Shown: positions 11,350 to 22,847, numbered from the stretch's first letter. The stretch is DNA of 64,000 nucleotides from Alopecurus myosuroides (GCA_028641055.1 CM054061.1:118717712-118781711), one strand, 5' to 3'. The notes: generated from the sequence alone by a model not told the origin. Program-made: numbers and translations.

Positions 11350-12755
11350 TGAAAGCTCATGATCCCTCTAATGATTTTGGTGATGATGATAACACGGGTA
11401 TCCTCTATCTAACAGTGTTGTTTTAGACTGTGCAGCTATTATCTCAGATGATTATTGTTATATTCTTGACGGAAGATCAAAGAGAAGACCTACACTCTGG
11501 ATTAACTGCCACCGGATTTTTCAGTACGCAGCCCGGAAATTCCGGTGTCTTTGGGGCGGAATATCCGGCCCTAGCCCCGGAATATTCTAGGCCTCTTCTG
11601 GCATCTCTAAAAACGACTAAGTGTTTTCACTGCCCGCGCACAGAAGCCAGGGCGGAAATTTGCCCCGGAAATTTATGGTGCAAAAATCCGGCCCTCTGGG
11701 ACTTAGCAGAAATTGGAGCACTCTCAGCTGCCCGCGCACAGAGATGGGGGCGGAAATTCTGTCCGGAAATTTCCGGGCCCGGACATTTCAATTATCCGCC
11801 CCCCCCCCCCGGATATTCCAATATTCCGGTCTTCTGGTGCTTAGCCATTTTCGTCAACGAGCTGGTGCCCGCGCGCAGAGAGGGGGCGGAGTATTGGGGC
11901 GGAAATTTCCGCCCCCAGATATTTCAAAAATCCGCCCCCCGGACTATTCAAAATTCCGGCCCAGGCAGACCGGAAATTTCCGGTGCTTACACCGGAATAT
12001 TCCGGTCCTACAGGACTGCAACGGTCAGAAATTGGAGGAGCCTATAAATAGTTGTCTTCTTCCTCTAGATAGGCAGCTCGTCCATTCCTCTCTCTCCTCC
12101 ATTGTTTTAGAGCTCAAAACGCCCCGATCTCCCTCCTCCTCCAACCAAACTCGATGCCCTTCAAGGATCTCATGGAGGAGGACTAGATCTACCTTTCCAC
12201 CAAGCCAAAACGTGTGTACCCACACCACAACTCTTGGGATCTTGTAATCTCTTGGTTGCCTTGTCATCCAAGGGAAACCCTAGTGCTTGTATCTTCCACC
12301 TTGTAGCAAGAAGCTTCGATTGTTGAGAGCCTCCATCTCACTTGTGGAGTAGCCTCAACCCCTTGTAAAGGTTTGGTCAACGCCTTCAAGTCGACCTCAT
12401 AGTGGAAACGAGAATCTCCCTCACCGGAGAAGCTCAAGGAGAACAAGGTGTGCACATCCGTGCTATTGAGGAGCGCCTAGGTGGCTCCCCACCTCTCCAA
12501 CGTAGACGTACTTCTTTTAAGAAGGAACTATGGGAAACATATCCTTGTCTCCGTGTTTTTCACTTGTTGTTATCTTGTACCGTTCCTTTATTTCCGCTGC
12601 TACTTGTTCCGTACCACCTAGGGTATTCACTTAGTTGCACATTTAGGTAATCAAGTATTTAATTTCTTAAAGCCCCCATTAAAAGTGAAAAAGAAGTAAA
12701 ATTTGTAGGTCACCTATTCACCCCCCCCCCTCTAGTTGACCATATTGCACTTTCA
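11350..12755 (+). repeat. Element S: 5' LTR (1406 bp)
   Basis: Starts TGAAAG and ends CTTTCA, perfect inverted termini, and matches 51409-52809. U3 (about 11510-12010) is packed with palindromes of the type ccggaatattccgg and ccggaaatttccgg and three copies of tgcccgcgc[ag]cagag, followed by a TATA box at 12043-12050. The long open frames seen in this LTR are by-products of these repeats. Confidence 0.95.
12043..12050 (+). promoter_or_regulatory. TATA box of element S 5' LTR
   Basis: TATAAATA in 'gagcctataaatagttg', directly after the palindrome array; same position in the 3' LTR (52097-52104). Confidence 0.75.
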
Positions 12756-12757
12756 AT

Positions 12758-12770
12758 TAGTATCAGAGCC
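12758..12770 (+). other. Element S: primer binding site
   Basis: tagtatcagagcc, two bases after the LTR; it differs at one base from the common tggtatcagagc methionine-tRNA site. Confidence 0.7.
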
Positions 12771-12808
12771 TCGGCTCTTTTATCGGGCTTAACCGCCTAA
12801 GAGTAATC

Positions 12809-15438
12809 ATGGTCAACGGAGATGATCCCGAATCTTCTAAGGAGGAGCTCTCCAAAATGGCCGACACTATAGCCAACCTAGAGACAACGGTTTGTACCAT
12901 TCAAACCCAATTGTCCAAGGTTAGCTCTAGTGTGGGCTCGGAGGTTTCCTCCATCAAGAAGATGTTGGAGAACATGATGGGTAGAACCAAGGGGCCTTCG
13001 CATTCTCCCCATGTTACCGATGAGGATAGTTCGGATGAGGAAACGATTCCGGATAATTCCGAACTCGAAGAGAACATTGCCAAAGCTAAGGCTAAAGCCG
13101 CACAAAAGGCTAAAGCCAAAGCTAAGGAGAGTGACGGTGGTTCCAAGTCTCAAACGGCTAATGGTTCGGGGTCCAATTCAAAAGTTCCACCACCGCAAAA
13201 CTATGATTCTATCCACCCAATCGTTTCCATGCCACACATCCTTAATGTTGGAGTTCCACCCATCCTTAACACTAACGAATTTTCCTCTTGGAAGTTTGAA
13301 ATGGAATCTCACATTTCAGGATCGTGTACCGCATTGTGGAGAAGCGTGATCCATGGATTTCATCCTCATGACCCAAGCAACTTGACTCCAAGGGAGGATG
13401 TTGAATCTCAACTCAACAAAACTGCTCTTGTAATTATCCAGAAGGCTCTCCCAAGGGAGCATCTCACTCACATCCGTGGTTGCAAGACCGCCAAGGAAGC
13501 TTGGGACAAACTTGACACCTTGTTTCAAGGAAATGCTAGCATTCAATCTTCCAAGTATGATGTGGCCATTGACAACTCCGAGAACTTCGTTATGCAAGAG
13601 GATGAGACTCCTGAAGAGCTCTATAGAAGAGTTGTCACTCTCACCAATCAACTGAGAGACTTTGGCAAGGAAGAGATCACCGATGAGTGGATAAAGAGGA
13701 AATTTGTCAAGGCTATCACACCCTTCGAGAAGAATCTCGCCACTAGTATCCGGACAAGAGCGGACTACAACACTCTCAACTCCATTGGTGTTCTTAGTGA
13801 GTTCATCGCAATCTCTCTCTCACACAAGAGTGCGGATGATGCTCTAGCTCGCTCTAGAGGGATGGGAAAGTCTCCCAATCTTGCATTGAAGTCAAAGGCA
13901 ATGGCTCGGGTTGATGAAAGTGAAGAAGAAGTGATGATGAAGAGGACTATGAAGACACCTACACGGGAGCTCACAAGTGCATTGCTCTCGCTATGCATGG
14001 ATATTGGAAGAGATGGGAAGCTCACAAAGCCGGCTCTCCGAGACCTCCACGAAACAAGAACTACAAGAAGAAGGGGGAGCGCCCAAGGACATGCTACAAT
14101 TGTGGTAGCGCAAACCACTTTGTGAAGGAGTGCCCCTTTGAACCTAGAGAAGAGAACGAAGGCAAGCTTGTTCGCAAAAACAAGACCAAGCCTCCACAAA
14201 ACAAGAACTTCGCTAGGAAGGTGCCAAGGGCTCTCTATGTTCAAGAAGGGGCGGTTCTTGAGACTTACATCTCCGGAGATGAAGGAGAAGATGAGGTAGT
14301 TGGAGTTGCTCACATCGCCAAGGCCACCGCATCATCATCTTCGATCTCTCTATTCGAATCCCCCAATGAGAATGTGGCTACCCGACCTACGTGTCTTATG
14401 GCAAAAGCCACTTCGGTATGCTCTCCCAATCCCAAGACCATTATCACTAACCCTCCTTCATTATTGGATTGTGTTGAAAATGCTTGTGAGGAGGATAGTG
14501 AGTCTAATGAGTTAAGCATATGGCTATCTAGCCTTAAAGGTGAGACTAAGGAAAAGGTGAACTCTCTTTTGAGGCAACTTGACGAGGCTAACTCTCTTGT
14601 TGATGAAAAGGAGGAGATCATCATGACCTTAGAAAGCCATGGAGGTCATACTTGCAATGAGCAAGAGCTTGAAAAATCCCTTGAAAATGAGCGTTCCATT
14701 CGTGCCTCACTTGAGGAGAAATTGTCTTGTCTTGAAGAAAACTTTGCCATAAGTGTCTCTAAGCTTAGGAAAGAAAATGCACAATCTCTTGCTTTAATTA
14801 AAAATCTTGAACATGAATAGTTGAAGCTAGGAATTGCTCACGAGGAACTTGGCACTCGTCATGAAAAACTTGAAAAGGAGTTCATGTCTCTAAAGGAAAT
14901 TCATGACAAGTTAACCAAATCTCGTGACAATCTTCTAGCCCAACTATCAAACAAGCAAGTTGTGTCCACTTCACCCTCTAGCTTGAATGTCTTGCCTAGA
15001 AATGCTTGTAGTGCAACTAATCTTGTAGGAAATGAGAAGAATCCTCATGAGATTGCTTCTCAACGAGCCAACAATGGAAAGGAGGGACTTGGCTATATAG
15101 CCAAGTCAAAGAAGAAGTACAAGAAGAAGAACAAGAAGAGAGTCACCTCCCCCTCACAAGAAGTAAGATTTGTGAAAGAGGGAGAGGTGACCAAAAGGAA
15201 GGAGACCAACACCATTGTGGGTGGTGAGACCTCTAGGGAGAGCACCACTCACAATAACTTTGCCGGGAAATATAATCCATCTTATGTTCTTATGAAGTCT
15301 AGAGATGGTCATGTATATGCTAAATATGTTGGTACTTCTTATGGTGACGATTATCATTGGAGTATTTGGGTTCCTAAGAACCTTGTCGCTAACATGAGAG
15401 GACCCATTCAAAGATGGGTCCCTAAATCAAGAAACTAA
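12809..15438 (+). pseudogene. Element S: gag with zinc knuckle and coiled-coil tail
   Basis: ATG 12809 opens the gag protein, the structural particle protein. An Asp/Glu- and Lys/Ala-rich N-terminal region precedes the Copia gag core (about residues 150-330, 'AWDKLDTLFQGNASIQSSKY'). The frame 12809-14125 shifts after about 13930, and the zinc knuckle C-X2-C-X4-H-X4-C is read in the next frame at about 14092-14133. A long heptad-like region follows (14480-14930). A TAG at 14818-14820 interrupts it, and the same frame then continues to 15438 through a Lys-rich segment and the 'WSIWVPKNLVANMRGP' end. The gag is longer than in most Copia elements, as in Sireviruses. One frameshift plus one stop make it non-functional as it stands. 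Confidence 0.8.
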
Positions 15439-17551
15439 TCTATTGTAGGGAAGTGCTTCCGGTTCGAGCAAATGGACGGTGGACAGTGGTGCATCCCAAC
15501 ATATGACCGGAAGCAATGACGCAATGAGTGATATTAATCCTCCATTACCTCATCTCAATTGCGTTACTATTGGTGACAACTCCGAACTAAAGGTATTGGG
15601 ACGAGGCAAGGTAGCAATCACGAATGACTTGTCAATTGAGAATGTTCTTCTTGTTGAGTCCCTTGGCTATAATCTCATCTCGGTTCTTCAACTTGCTAAA
15701 AGTGGTTTTACCTCTTTCTATAATAAGGAGAATGTGATTGTCACTTGGGAAACGACTCTTAAAGTAGCCTTTGTTGGGCATGTCGAGAACGGCATGTATG
15801 TAGTAGACTTCTCTAAAGGAGACACGTGTGCCGCGACATGTCTAATGGCTAAAGTTGATGTGGGTTGGCTATGGCATCGCCGGTTAGCCCACACCAATAT
15901 GAGGACGTTGCATGACCTTCAAAGTGGCAATCATGTTCTAGGACTAACAAATGCTAAGTTTGCCAAAGATCGTGTGTGTAGCTCTTGCGTTCTTGGATAA
16001 CAACATGGAGAAGCTCACCCAACCAAGACCAACATCACCACCTCAAGAATCCTCGAGCTCATTCACTTGGACCTCTTTGGTCCCCTATCATATGATAGTC
16101 TTGGAGGCAAGAAGTATTGCTTGGTGATTGTGGATGACTATTCACGATATTGTTGGGTGTACTTCTTCAAGAGAAAGAGTGAGACTCAAAAGCGGGTCAT
16201 CGAGTTCATCACTTTGGTGGAAAGGCAACATAATACAAGCATCATGGCTATCCGAAGTGATAATGGCTCCGAGTTCAAGAACTACACCGTGGAGGGATTT
16301 CTTAGTGAGGAAGGCATTGCTCATCAATATTCCACTCCCTACACCCCTCAACAAAATGGTGTGGCGGAGAGAAAGAATCGAACTCTTATGGATGCGGCTC
16401 GAACCATGATTGCGGAGTTCTCTTCTCCTTATAATTTTTGGGCCGAGGCCGTCTCCACCGCTTGTCATGCTAGCAACCGATTATATCTCCGCAAGATCTT
16501 GAACAAGACCCCTTATGAGATTCTCACGGGCAAGAAGCCGGACGTTTCATACTTCAAGGTCTTTGGATGCAAATGCTTCATTCGCAAGAGAGGGAAACGC
16601 TTGTCTAAGTTCGAGACTAAATCCTATGAGGGTATCTTTGTTGGCTATGCCTCAAACGCTCATGCTTATAGAGTCTATAACAAGTCCACCGGACAAGTTG
16701 AAGAAGCTATAGACGTGGTATTTGATGAGGATAATGGGTCCCAAGGGGGGCGTATAAATCATGGTATTGTAGGAGATGCAATTCCTCCTATCGTCATAAG
16801 AAGAATGGGGATTGGTGAAATAATTCCCATTGAGGGTTACCGGATGACGGAGGGAGAAGGACTATGCCCCACTCATGTGGAGCCATTGACTACATCCATT
16901 GATAACCAAGCTACCCAACAAGATGCACCAAGCCCTCATGCTTCACCACAAGGCCAAGCTAACAATCAAGGCCAAGCTCATGATGAAGGCCAATCTCACA
17001 ATGAGGAACAAGATACACATGGTGACGATACAACTTGGAACATAAGGGATCCACCTCCCGTTGATGATCAAGATCAAGGTGGACATGTCTCCGATGATGA
17101 AGGTGATGATCAAGCGCTATCCAAGGAAACTTTGGAGGAGATGCTATCTCGTAGGGCAAAGAGAAGACTAGATAATCTCGCTCGTGCCGGTCACACGGAG
17201 GACATGACTCTTGGACAAGTTCGTGGAAGGGTCGTCACAAGGAGGCAACTAGCGGATTTTAGCAAAGCTCATGCATTCGTCTCTCACATTAGGCCAAAGA
17301 AGGTCTATGAAGCTCTTGAAGATCAAGATTGGCTTGAAGCTATGCACGATGAACTCAACAACTTCGAGCGCAACAAGGTGTGGAAATTGGTACCAAGGCC
17401 CAAAGATTGCAAGAACGTCATCGGCCCTAAGTGGATCTTCAAAAACAAACAAGACAAGGACGTCATCATCATCCGCAACAAGGCTAGATTGGTTGCTCAA
17501 GGCTTCTCTCAAGTCGAAGGTGTCGATTTCGGTGAAACATTCGCTCCCGTT
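15439..17551 (+). pseudogene. Element S: protease, integrase and start of reverse transcriptase
   Basis: Pol follows gag in the next frame. The protease active site DSGASQHM is at 15482-15505. A GAG-pre-integrase segment ('WLWHRRLAHTNMRTLHDL') lies near 15868-15920, and a TAA at 15998-16000 breaks the frame. The integrase core follows from 16055, with 'LDLFGPLSYDSLGGKKY', the 'SDNGSEF' aspartate and the 'TPQQNGVAERKNRTLMD' glutamate. After an acidic, Gln/His/Asp-rich linker (about 16850-17150) reverse transcriptase begins ('WLEAMHDELNNFERNKVW') and is cut at 'GETFAPV' by element X. The remaining residues of the open frame are LTR sequence of X. Integrase would join element cDNA to chromosomes. 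Confidence 0.85.
17547..17551 (+). repeat. Target site duplication of element X (left)
   Basis: ccgtt before TGTAACATCC; the right copy is ccatt at 47092-47096. With ccgtt, the reverse transcriptase frame reads through correctly, so ccatt carries the later mutation. Confidence 0.8.
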
Positions 17552-18361
17552 TGTAACATCCCAAGTATGAAAATACCCCCTAGAATGTTTGTTTTCTTGT
17601 TTAATTAAAGTATTGCATCATGTCATCATATTTATTTCCTTGTTTGCATTTGTCTACTATTTGTTTTGCATCTGTTTTTATTCTGTTTTCATAATGGAAA
17701 TCCAAACCATATTCAACTTTGTTATCATACTTGTCATGTTACAATCTTGTTTTCAAATAAAAGTTCAACTCAAACAACCTTTTGTTTCAATTATTCCATA
17801 TTTGATCAACTAATAAAATGGTGGTTTTTATTTCAATTAATTAATTCCAAATTGCATTCAAATTCAAATCAAATTTTCAAACAGCACCTAATTTGAAAAT
17901 TATGAAAGTACCAAACAAATTCTAATCACATTTGTTCTATTTAATCAATAGGGTTCACCCTAATAAAAACATTGTTTTCAATATTAATCAATTAATTATC
18001 AAATTCTTCAAATTCAAACCAATTTGCAAACAGCAAGTAAAAATTGAATATTTGAAAAACCAGAGTTGACATTGGTGTATGTTGACCTAATAAACTCACA
18101 TGAATTTTTCCAAATTTTTTTCAACTCAAAAACCTATCATTTTCTTCCATTTTCTTTTGCTGCAAAAAAAAACAGAAAAACAAAAATAAGAAAAGGAAGA
18201 AAACAGCGCGCGCGGCAGCTAACCTAAGCAGGCCCAGCCCACTCCCCGCGGCCTGCATACCGCTTCGCGCACGCCCCCTTCGTCTAAACGTACGGCAGGC
18301 CATCCGAGGGCACCACGGCGGCAGCGGACCGCTCCGACGGCCAGCAGCGCACCCGAGCGCC

Positions 18362-18367
18362 TATAAG
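18362..18367 (+). promoter_or_regulatory. TATA box in GC-rich core of element X LTR
   Basis: TATAAG in 'gcgcctataagacccccc', followed about 30 bases later by ccctaaccctagccct, a telo-box-like motif often found near plant transcription starts. The same box is at 43467-43472 in the 3' LTR. A strong splice-donor-like site (gcg|gtgagc) lies at 18678/18679. Confidence 0.6.
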
Positions 18368-18918
18368 ACCCCCCTAGGGCCCTGCGCGCCGCCCTAACCC
18401 TAGCCCTACCTTCTCCCATCGCTCCGCCGCCGTTTCCCTCTCCCTCTCGTCGGGTTTCTCCCCTCTGCTACCTCGCCGGAGACGCCCGTTTCTGAATTCC
18501 GATGATCACCTCCACCTCGCTGCGCCACCACACCTCCTAACCCCCAGAATCGATCCACCACCTACCCCTCCACCCCCTGGACACTCGCACGAGCCCGGAG
18601 ACGCACGGAATCCACGCCGCCGTCCGCAGCATCACCGTCGAGCTCGTCTGCCCGAGCCGCTGCATCGCCTACACCGCGGTGAGCGCCACCGTGACCTCCT
18701 CCTCCTCTCTGTTTCTTGCTCGCAAGCACGCGCACGCGAGCGCGCACCTCATCGCAGCAGCACACACGCACATCGAGCACGAGCACACGGTGATCGCCGC
18801 CGGTAGCTCCCTGTCAAAGTTCAGAGCTTGCGCTCATTCAGTTAAAATTCAGATAACGAGTTTGGAACCTTAACCTGTCCGCGCTGTGTATACTGACAAC
18901 AAACGCATCACACCCCAC

Positions 18919-18964
18919 TGGTTACAGCGCTAGCGCGAGCGAGGCAAGGCGTGGGTTCGAGTCC
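18919..18964 (+). other. tRNA-like A/B boxes in element X LTR
   Basis: tggttacagcg (A-box-like, 18919-18929) and ggttcgagtcc (18954-18964), a perfect match to the RNA polymerase III B box consensus. No complete tRNA cloverleaf is visible, so this is at most a tRNA-derived or SINE-like relic. The B box is preserved in the 3' LTR at 44059-44069. Confidence 0.4.
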
Positions 18965-19219
18965 TGGCCTCGCACGGGAGAAATCCCCACTTTTTTCGAC
19001 CGTGCGCTGACAGGGTGGCCCCCCCTGTCAGCCACACCGTGGCCACGCAAGCACGCGCAGGCCCAGGGCCCATCTGGCAGTGCCCTGGGTATGTTTCTGT
19101 GCGGTAACAAAATGTTTCCAGCTTTTCTGTTTTCAAAACCAGTCCTTTTATTTTACAGATTGATCCTCAAAATGGAATTGCTAATAACTTTCAAATTATA
19201 ACTCCAAATAATAAAAGTA

Positions 19220-19860
19220 AAATATGTTTGTTGATCTAAATTAAATTGTCTATCCATTTAAACCATTTGTGTTTTGTTTTAAATTTTCCAAATGCATTTC
19301 AAATTTGAATTCAAATAATTCAATTGCAATTTGCTAAAATCCATAACTAATTCATAATTAATCCAATTAATGCAAATAAAATATGTTTTCCATGCTATTT
19401 CAAATAACCTTTTCAAATATAAATTTTGTTTCATGTTTTGAACGATTTAAATTGCTTAAATAATTTAAACCTTGTTTAAATCATTTAAATTTGGTAAAAT
19501 CATAACTTGCTCAAATTAAATCATATTTGATCATGCAAAATATGTTTTCAAACTAGAAAAGTATAAACTTTTCAAATGTGAGTTTGAATTTATGTTGTGA
19601 ACAAATAAAATTCAAATAAAATTCATGCTTGTTTTAAATTCATTTAAAATTTGTTTAATCTTGTTTAAGTCATAATAAATTCATCTTAACTCCTTTTCCA
19701 ACATTTGAAACATGTAATCCAACTAAAATTTTGTATTCTTTCAAATATGAATTTTGTTATTTATTTTGCACAATTTAAACTGTTGAAAACAACAACTATT
19801 TGTGTAAGCCTTTAAGGAACCAAAAATTCCCTAACTTAATAAATAAATTTCTAAATTGGT
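19220..19860 (+). repeat. Degenerate 159-bp tandem repeat in element X LTR
   Basis: The motif aaatatg(t) recurs at 19220, 19379 and 19538 (spacing 159 and 159), then as aaacatg at 19708 (170). Around each anchor are related blocks such as 'tttgaa..atttaaattg' and 'cataacttgctc'. The same spacing is found in element Y and the solo LTR. Confidence 0.7.
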
Positions 19861-20146
19861 AAACCTTAATTCCAATTGGTTCTATTGTTGTTTTCCTCAT
19901 CCATGCATCATACTAATCCACTTTCACCTATTGGTTAATTGGAAAACAATTGTTTCAACCAAAATCCATGGGCTTTTCATATGCAACTCAAAATTGCATA
20001 TGGGTCCATTTAACTTGTGTTACCATGTTAACTAGTTTATTTTGATGCATCTATTAACCTGACATGCATCATCCCATGATTGTGCACTATGCCATGATAT
20101 TGATTGTTTATATTTCTGTCTTGTTTGTTTGCTTCTTCTCGAATAG

Positions 20147-20224
20147 ACGACGACGTTGAGACAGACGATCTTTACAGCACCCCTTCTGAGGATCTAGCTC
20201 AGTACCAGGCTGCTGAGTTTGCAG
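20147..20224 (+). other. Exon-like segment 1, acidic reading frame in element X LTR
   Basis: Seventy-eight bases between a pyrimidine-rich acceptor (cttcttctcgaatag, AG at 20145-20146) and a GC-type donor (ag|gcaagt at 20224/20225). Read in phase (2 bases, 25 codons, 1 base) it encodes an acidic stretch beginning DDVETDD. Element Y and the solo LTR hold the same segment without stops, in the solo copy also exactly 78 bases. What lies upstream in the transcript, and whether there is a start codon, is unresolved. Confidence 0.4.
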
Positions 20225-20519
20225 GCAAGTTATCACTCACATGAACCACTGTGTTCCTTTCAACATTGGTTACCGATACTTTCCGTTGTCTACTTTGCTA
20301 GCCCTATGTGTAGTTGTTTCTGTTACGAACCTATCACATGAATCCCTTAACCCTGATATTGCCTCTCCTCCACTCCTACAACCCCATTGTTTGAGCCAGT
20401 GTCTTACTAGCATGCTTAGGTTGTTTTGCTCGAGTCTGTTACCCGTTACTTTCTGTTACTATATTTCTATTATGTTCTGGGGGCTCGATGTTAATCAATC
20501 AACCTGTTAATAATAATAT

Positions 20520-21040
20520 GATGATAAGGCACCGGCAGGAGGCCCTGTGTGGTTTTGAGGCCTGCTAGTGTCGACCCTAATAGGAAAAGGGTCTTGTCTA
20601 CTGATCCATGATGAGCGCACTACGCGCATGTGGGAAGCGAGTATGGGCGCCCCCCTCAATTTGATTCGATTCGCATCTCGTCCAAATCGCCTCATTTAGT
20701 TCGTGTTTTCCATTTGCCGCATGCATGTTTTTGCGAGCCCAGCGCAGGGTGGAACTTTTGTAGTCGGCATATAGGGGGACACGGTCTTAGAGTGCTATGA
20801 GGGTCCCTTTTCTTCGGGGCTTGATTAGCCGTGCGCCCAAGGTGCTTTGGGCTTGATGCGAAGAAGAGTTGGGTTGTGTTGAGTACCCCGCTTGGTGGGA
20901 GGCATCCCATCTGGCAGGTTATTCTTACGTGTACGGCCAAATTGGTGCAACCCTGCAGGGATAAATCTTCTCGAGAAGCCGTGTTTTCCGCGTTTATGGT
21001 TGACTTGGTGAAAGTACTGGCTAACAAGTACTCAGAACAA
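20520..21040 (+). repeat. Highly conserved GC-rich block in element X LTR
   Basis: About 520 bases from 'ggcaccggcaggaggccctg' to 'acaagtactcag', also at 25175-25700, 30875-31390, 45655-46175 and, inverted, 40000-40500. It is far better conserved between subfamilies than the AT-rich flanks. I see no open frame, tRNA or known RNA in it. Confidence 0.7.
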
Positions 21041-21417
21041 CTTACACCTAACTATTGATAACTTGACTAGTAATAGACTTATTGACATAACAACTTGATC
21101 CATTATTCACTAATCCAACTGTGTGAGTTATCCTCGGATTACTTCTTTGGATAAGGGGCGAGATCCAGGATGGGTTTGTTTGATGTTATCTTTCAGTTGG
21201 TTACTGCACGCTATCTTATCCCCGTTCTGTTAGCTGGAAGTTGTAGTGTTTCTATAGTTGGTTAGCGCAGCCAGTTGCAGCATCTTTTATATCCCCTTTC
21301 CTCCGTTGTACCCAAGGCATCTGTTCTTGGTGTTGACGGGCTACACTTTGGTGAACTGTGAGTCTTGCTTGCCAGTACGTTTATGTACTGACCCCTTTAG
21401 GGCTGTGGTTTCCGCAG

Positions 21418-21482
21418 ACTACGCTTACGAGGATCCCAGTGACGGCTACTACGTGGAGTTTGACGAGGCTGCTGACGAGTAG
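21418..21482 (+). other. Exon-like segment 2, acidic C-terminus in element X LTR
   Basis: Follows an acceptor (tggtttccgcag, AG 21416-21417). Continuing the phase from 20224 it reads an acidic, tyrosine-rich tail ending YYVEFDEAADE and TAG at 21480-21482. Element Y (26086-26150 and 31791-31855, 65 bases) and the solo LTR (39522-39592, 71 bases, two codons longer) keep frame and stop. Confidence 0.4.
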
Positions 21483-21919
21483 GTAGCGGACCCGGGCAGG
21501 ATCCGAGACTACGTGGATGGGCTCCGTCTTTCTTTCATTTCCCGGCTTCTTAAGCCTATTTGGATTTGTCTGTACTCAGACCCTTTGAATGCTTCCGCTG
21601 AGATGTAATGATGTTATGTTGGGACATGTGTCCTCTGGATGATTGTATTTGCTATCTCTGCTCTAGTGAGAGCCATTTGCAACTTATTTCAATCTTTTGT
21701 GTCTTAGAGATATGTTGTGCTATCATTCTGTTACAAACCGTTGACGTACCATGTGTGTATGGTATGAAGTACGTCAATGGTAGTATCCTGATTTCTATGG
21801 GATAGTTTACGTCGACGCTGAACAGATAGGGGTTGGTTGTCACACATACGTGTGTTGGCCTACTCGTAAGAGGACGCGGGTGCCGGTAAGCCCCGTAATC
21901 CAATCTACTACTGTTCAAT

Positions 21920-21924
21920 GGAAC
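21920..21924 (+). repeat. Target site duplication of element Y (left)
   Basis: ggaac, repeated exactly at 32329-32333; the empty site is preserved in the 3' LTR of X at 47055-47059. Confidence 0.95.
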
Positions 21925-22847
21925 TGTAACAGCCCAAGTATGAAAACCTACCAATTAGAATGTTTGATTTCTTGTTTATTAAAGTATTGCATCATGTCAT
22001 CATATTGTTTCCATGTTGTTTGCTTTTGTTTCTAAATTGTTGCATTTGTTTTCCACTGTTTTCACAACTCAAATTCAAACCTCACTCAAACAATGTTTTC
22101 ATACTTGTTCTGTTACAACTTTTGGAATAAAAATAACAAGTGAAAACAACCAAATTGTTCCATTTTATTCCATGTTGATCAACTAATAAAATGGTGCTTT
22201 TATTTCAATCAATTAATTCTATTTCAAACCAATTTCAAATCAGATGTATTTCAAATCAGTACCTAATTGAAACCATGAAATTCACCTCAAAATTGTAATC
22301 CTTAAACACATTAATTCATAGGGGTAACCCTATTTAAATTGTTGTTTCAATATTGTGTTTTTAATAATGAAAATTGTTTCTATTTGGATTCAAATACAAA
22401 CCTCATTTTAAAACTCAACTTTTTGAAATCAAATCTTGGAATGTGGTTTCTAATCACCTAACCAACCTAACCTAATTTTTCTAAGATTTTTCCTAACCCT
22501 AAAGGCCTTCTTTTCTTCCAATTTTGTTTGCTACAAAAAAAAAGAAACAAAAAGAATAAAAAGCAAAGCAGTGGGCAGCAACTAACTAACCAGCCAACCC
22601 AGCCCATTACCTTTCTGGCCCAATACCTCCCTTCTCTTTGTCGTATTCTTCAACATCAAAGTCAGCACGGGTACGATCGCAGCAGAGCCGATCGATCCTT
22701 CCCCACCCTGCCGATGGCCTGCCGTACCAGCGCCAGCCCCGATAAAAACCTACCTACTCTCTGCGTACCCTAGTTCTCCACCCTAGCCTCCTTCCAGCGC
22801 CGCCAATCTTCCACTGCTCCACCTTCTGTCTCTCCTCTGAAGCTTCC

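Larger units (their letters stand above)
11350..17551 (+). mobile_element. Sirevirus-type Copia element S, first part
   Basis: A Copia-order LTR retrotransposon (protease, integrase, reverse transcriptase, RNase H). It has 1.4-kb LTRs, a PBS related to the methionine tRNA type ('tatcagagcc'), a long gag with a coiled-coil extension, repeated GGGGGAG tracts and a third gene after pol. These traits fit Sireviruses (Maximus/SIRE group), but I cannot name the exact family. It is cut inside reverse transcriptase at 17551/17552 by element X and continues at 47097-52809. Confidence 0.85.
17552..21924 (+). repeat. Element X: 5' LTR, main part
   Basis: Matches 38360-39045 joined to 43343-47049. In the 270 bases 20241-20510 versus 45376-45645 I count two differences. 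Layout: AT-rich start (17552-18180), GC-rich core with TATA box (18180-19090), AT-rich stretch with a 159-bp period (19170-19860), short exon-like segment (20147-20224), conserved GC-rich block (20520-21040), second exon-like segment (21418-21482) and the U5 end. The total LTR length with the 32-bp tail after element Y is about 4405 bp. Many of the short open frames here are incidental. Confidence 0.95.

Noticed and set aside
11430..12247. Long open frames in the LTR of element S (205 and 208 codons; also 51489-52301)
   Set aside because: They follow from the palindromic CCGG/TTCC repeats, occur in both LTRs, and lie across U3, the TATA box and R. No recognisable protein.
12720..12731. C-rich homopolymer near the LTR end as a regulatory site (also 52775-52784)
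   Set aside because: Present in both LTRs just before the primer site with slight length differences; treated as a simple homopolymer in U5 with no further evidence.
18919..18990. A tRNA gene in the element X LTR
   Set aside because: The B box is perfect but I cannot fold an acceptor stem and anticodon arm around it. Reported only as a tRNA-like relic.
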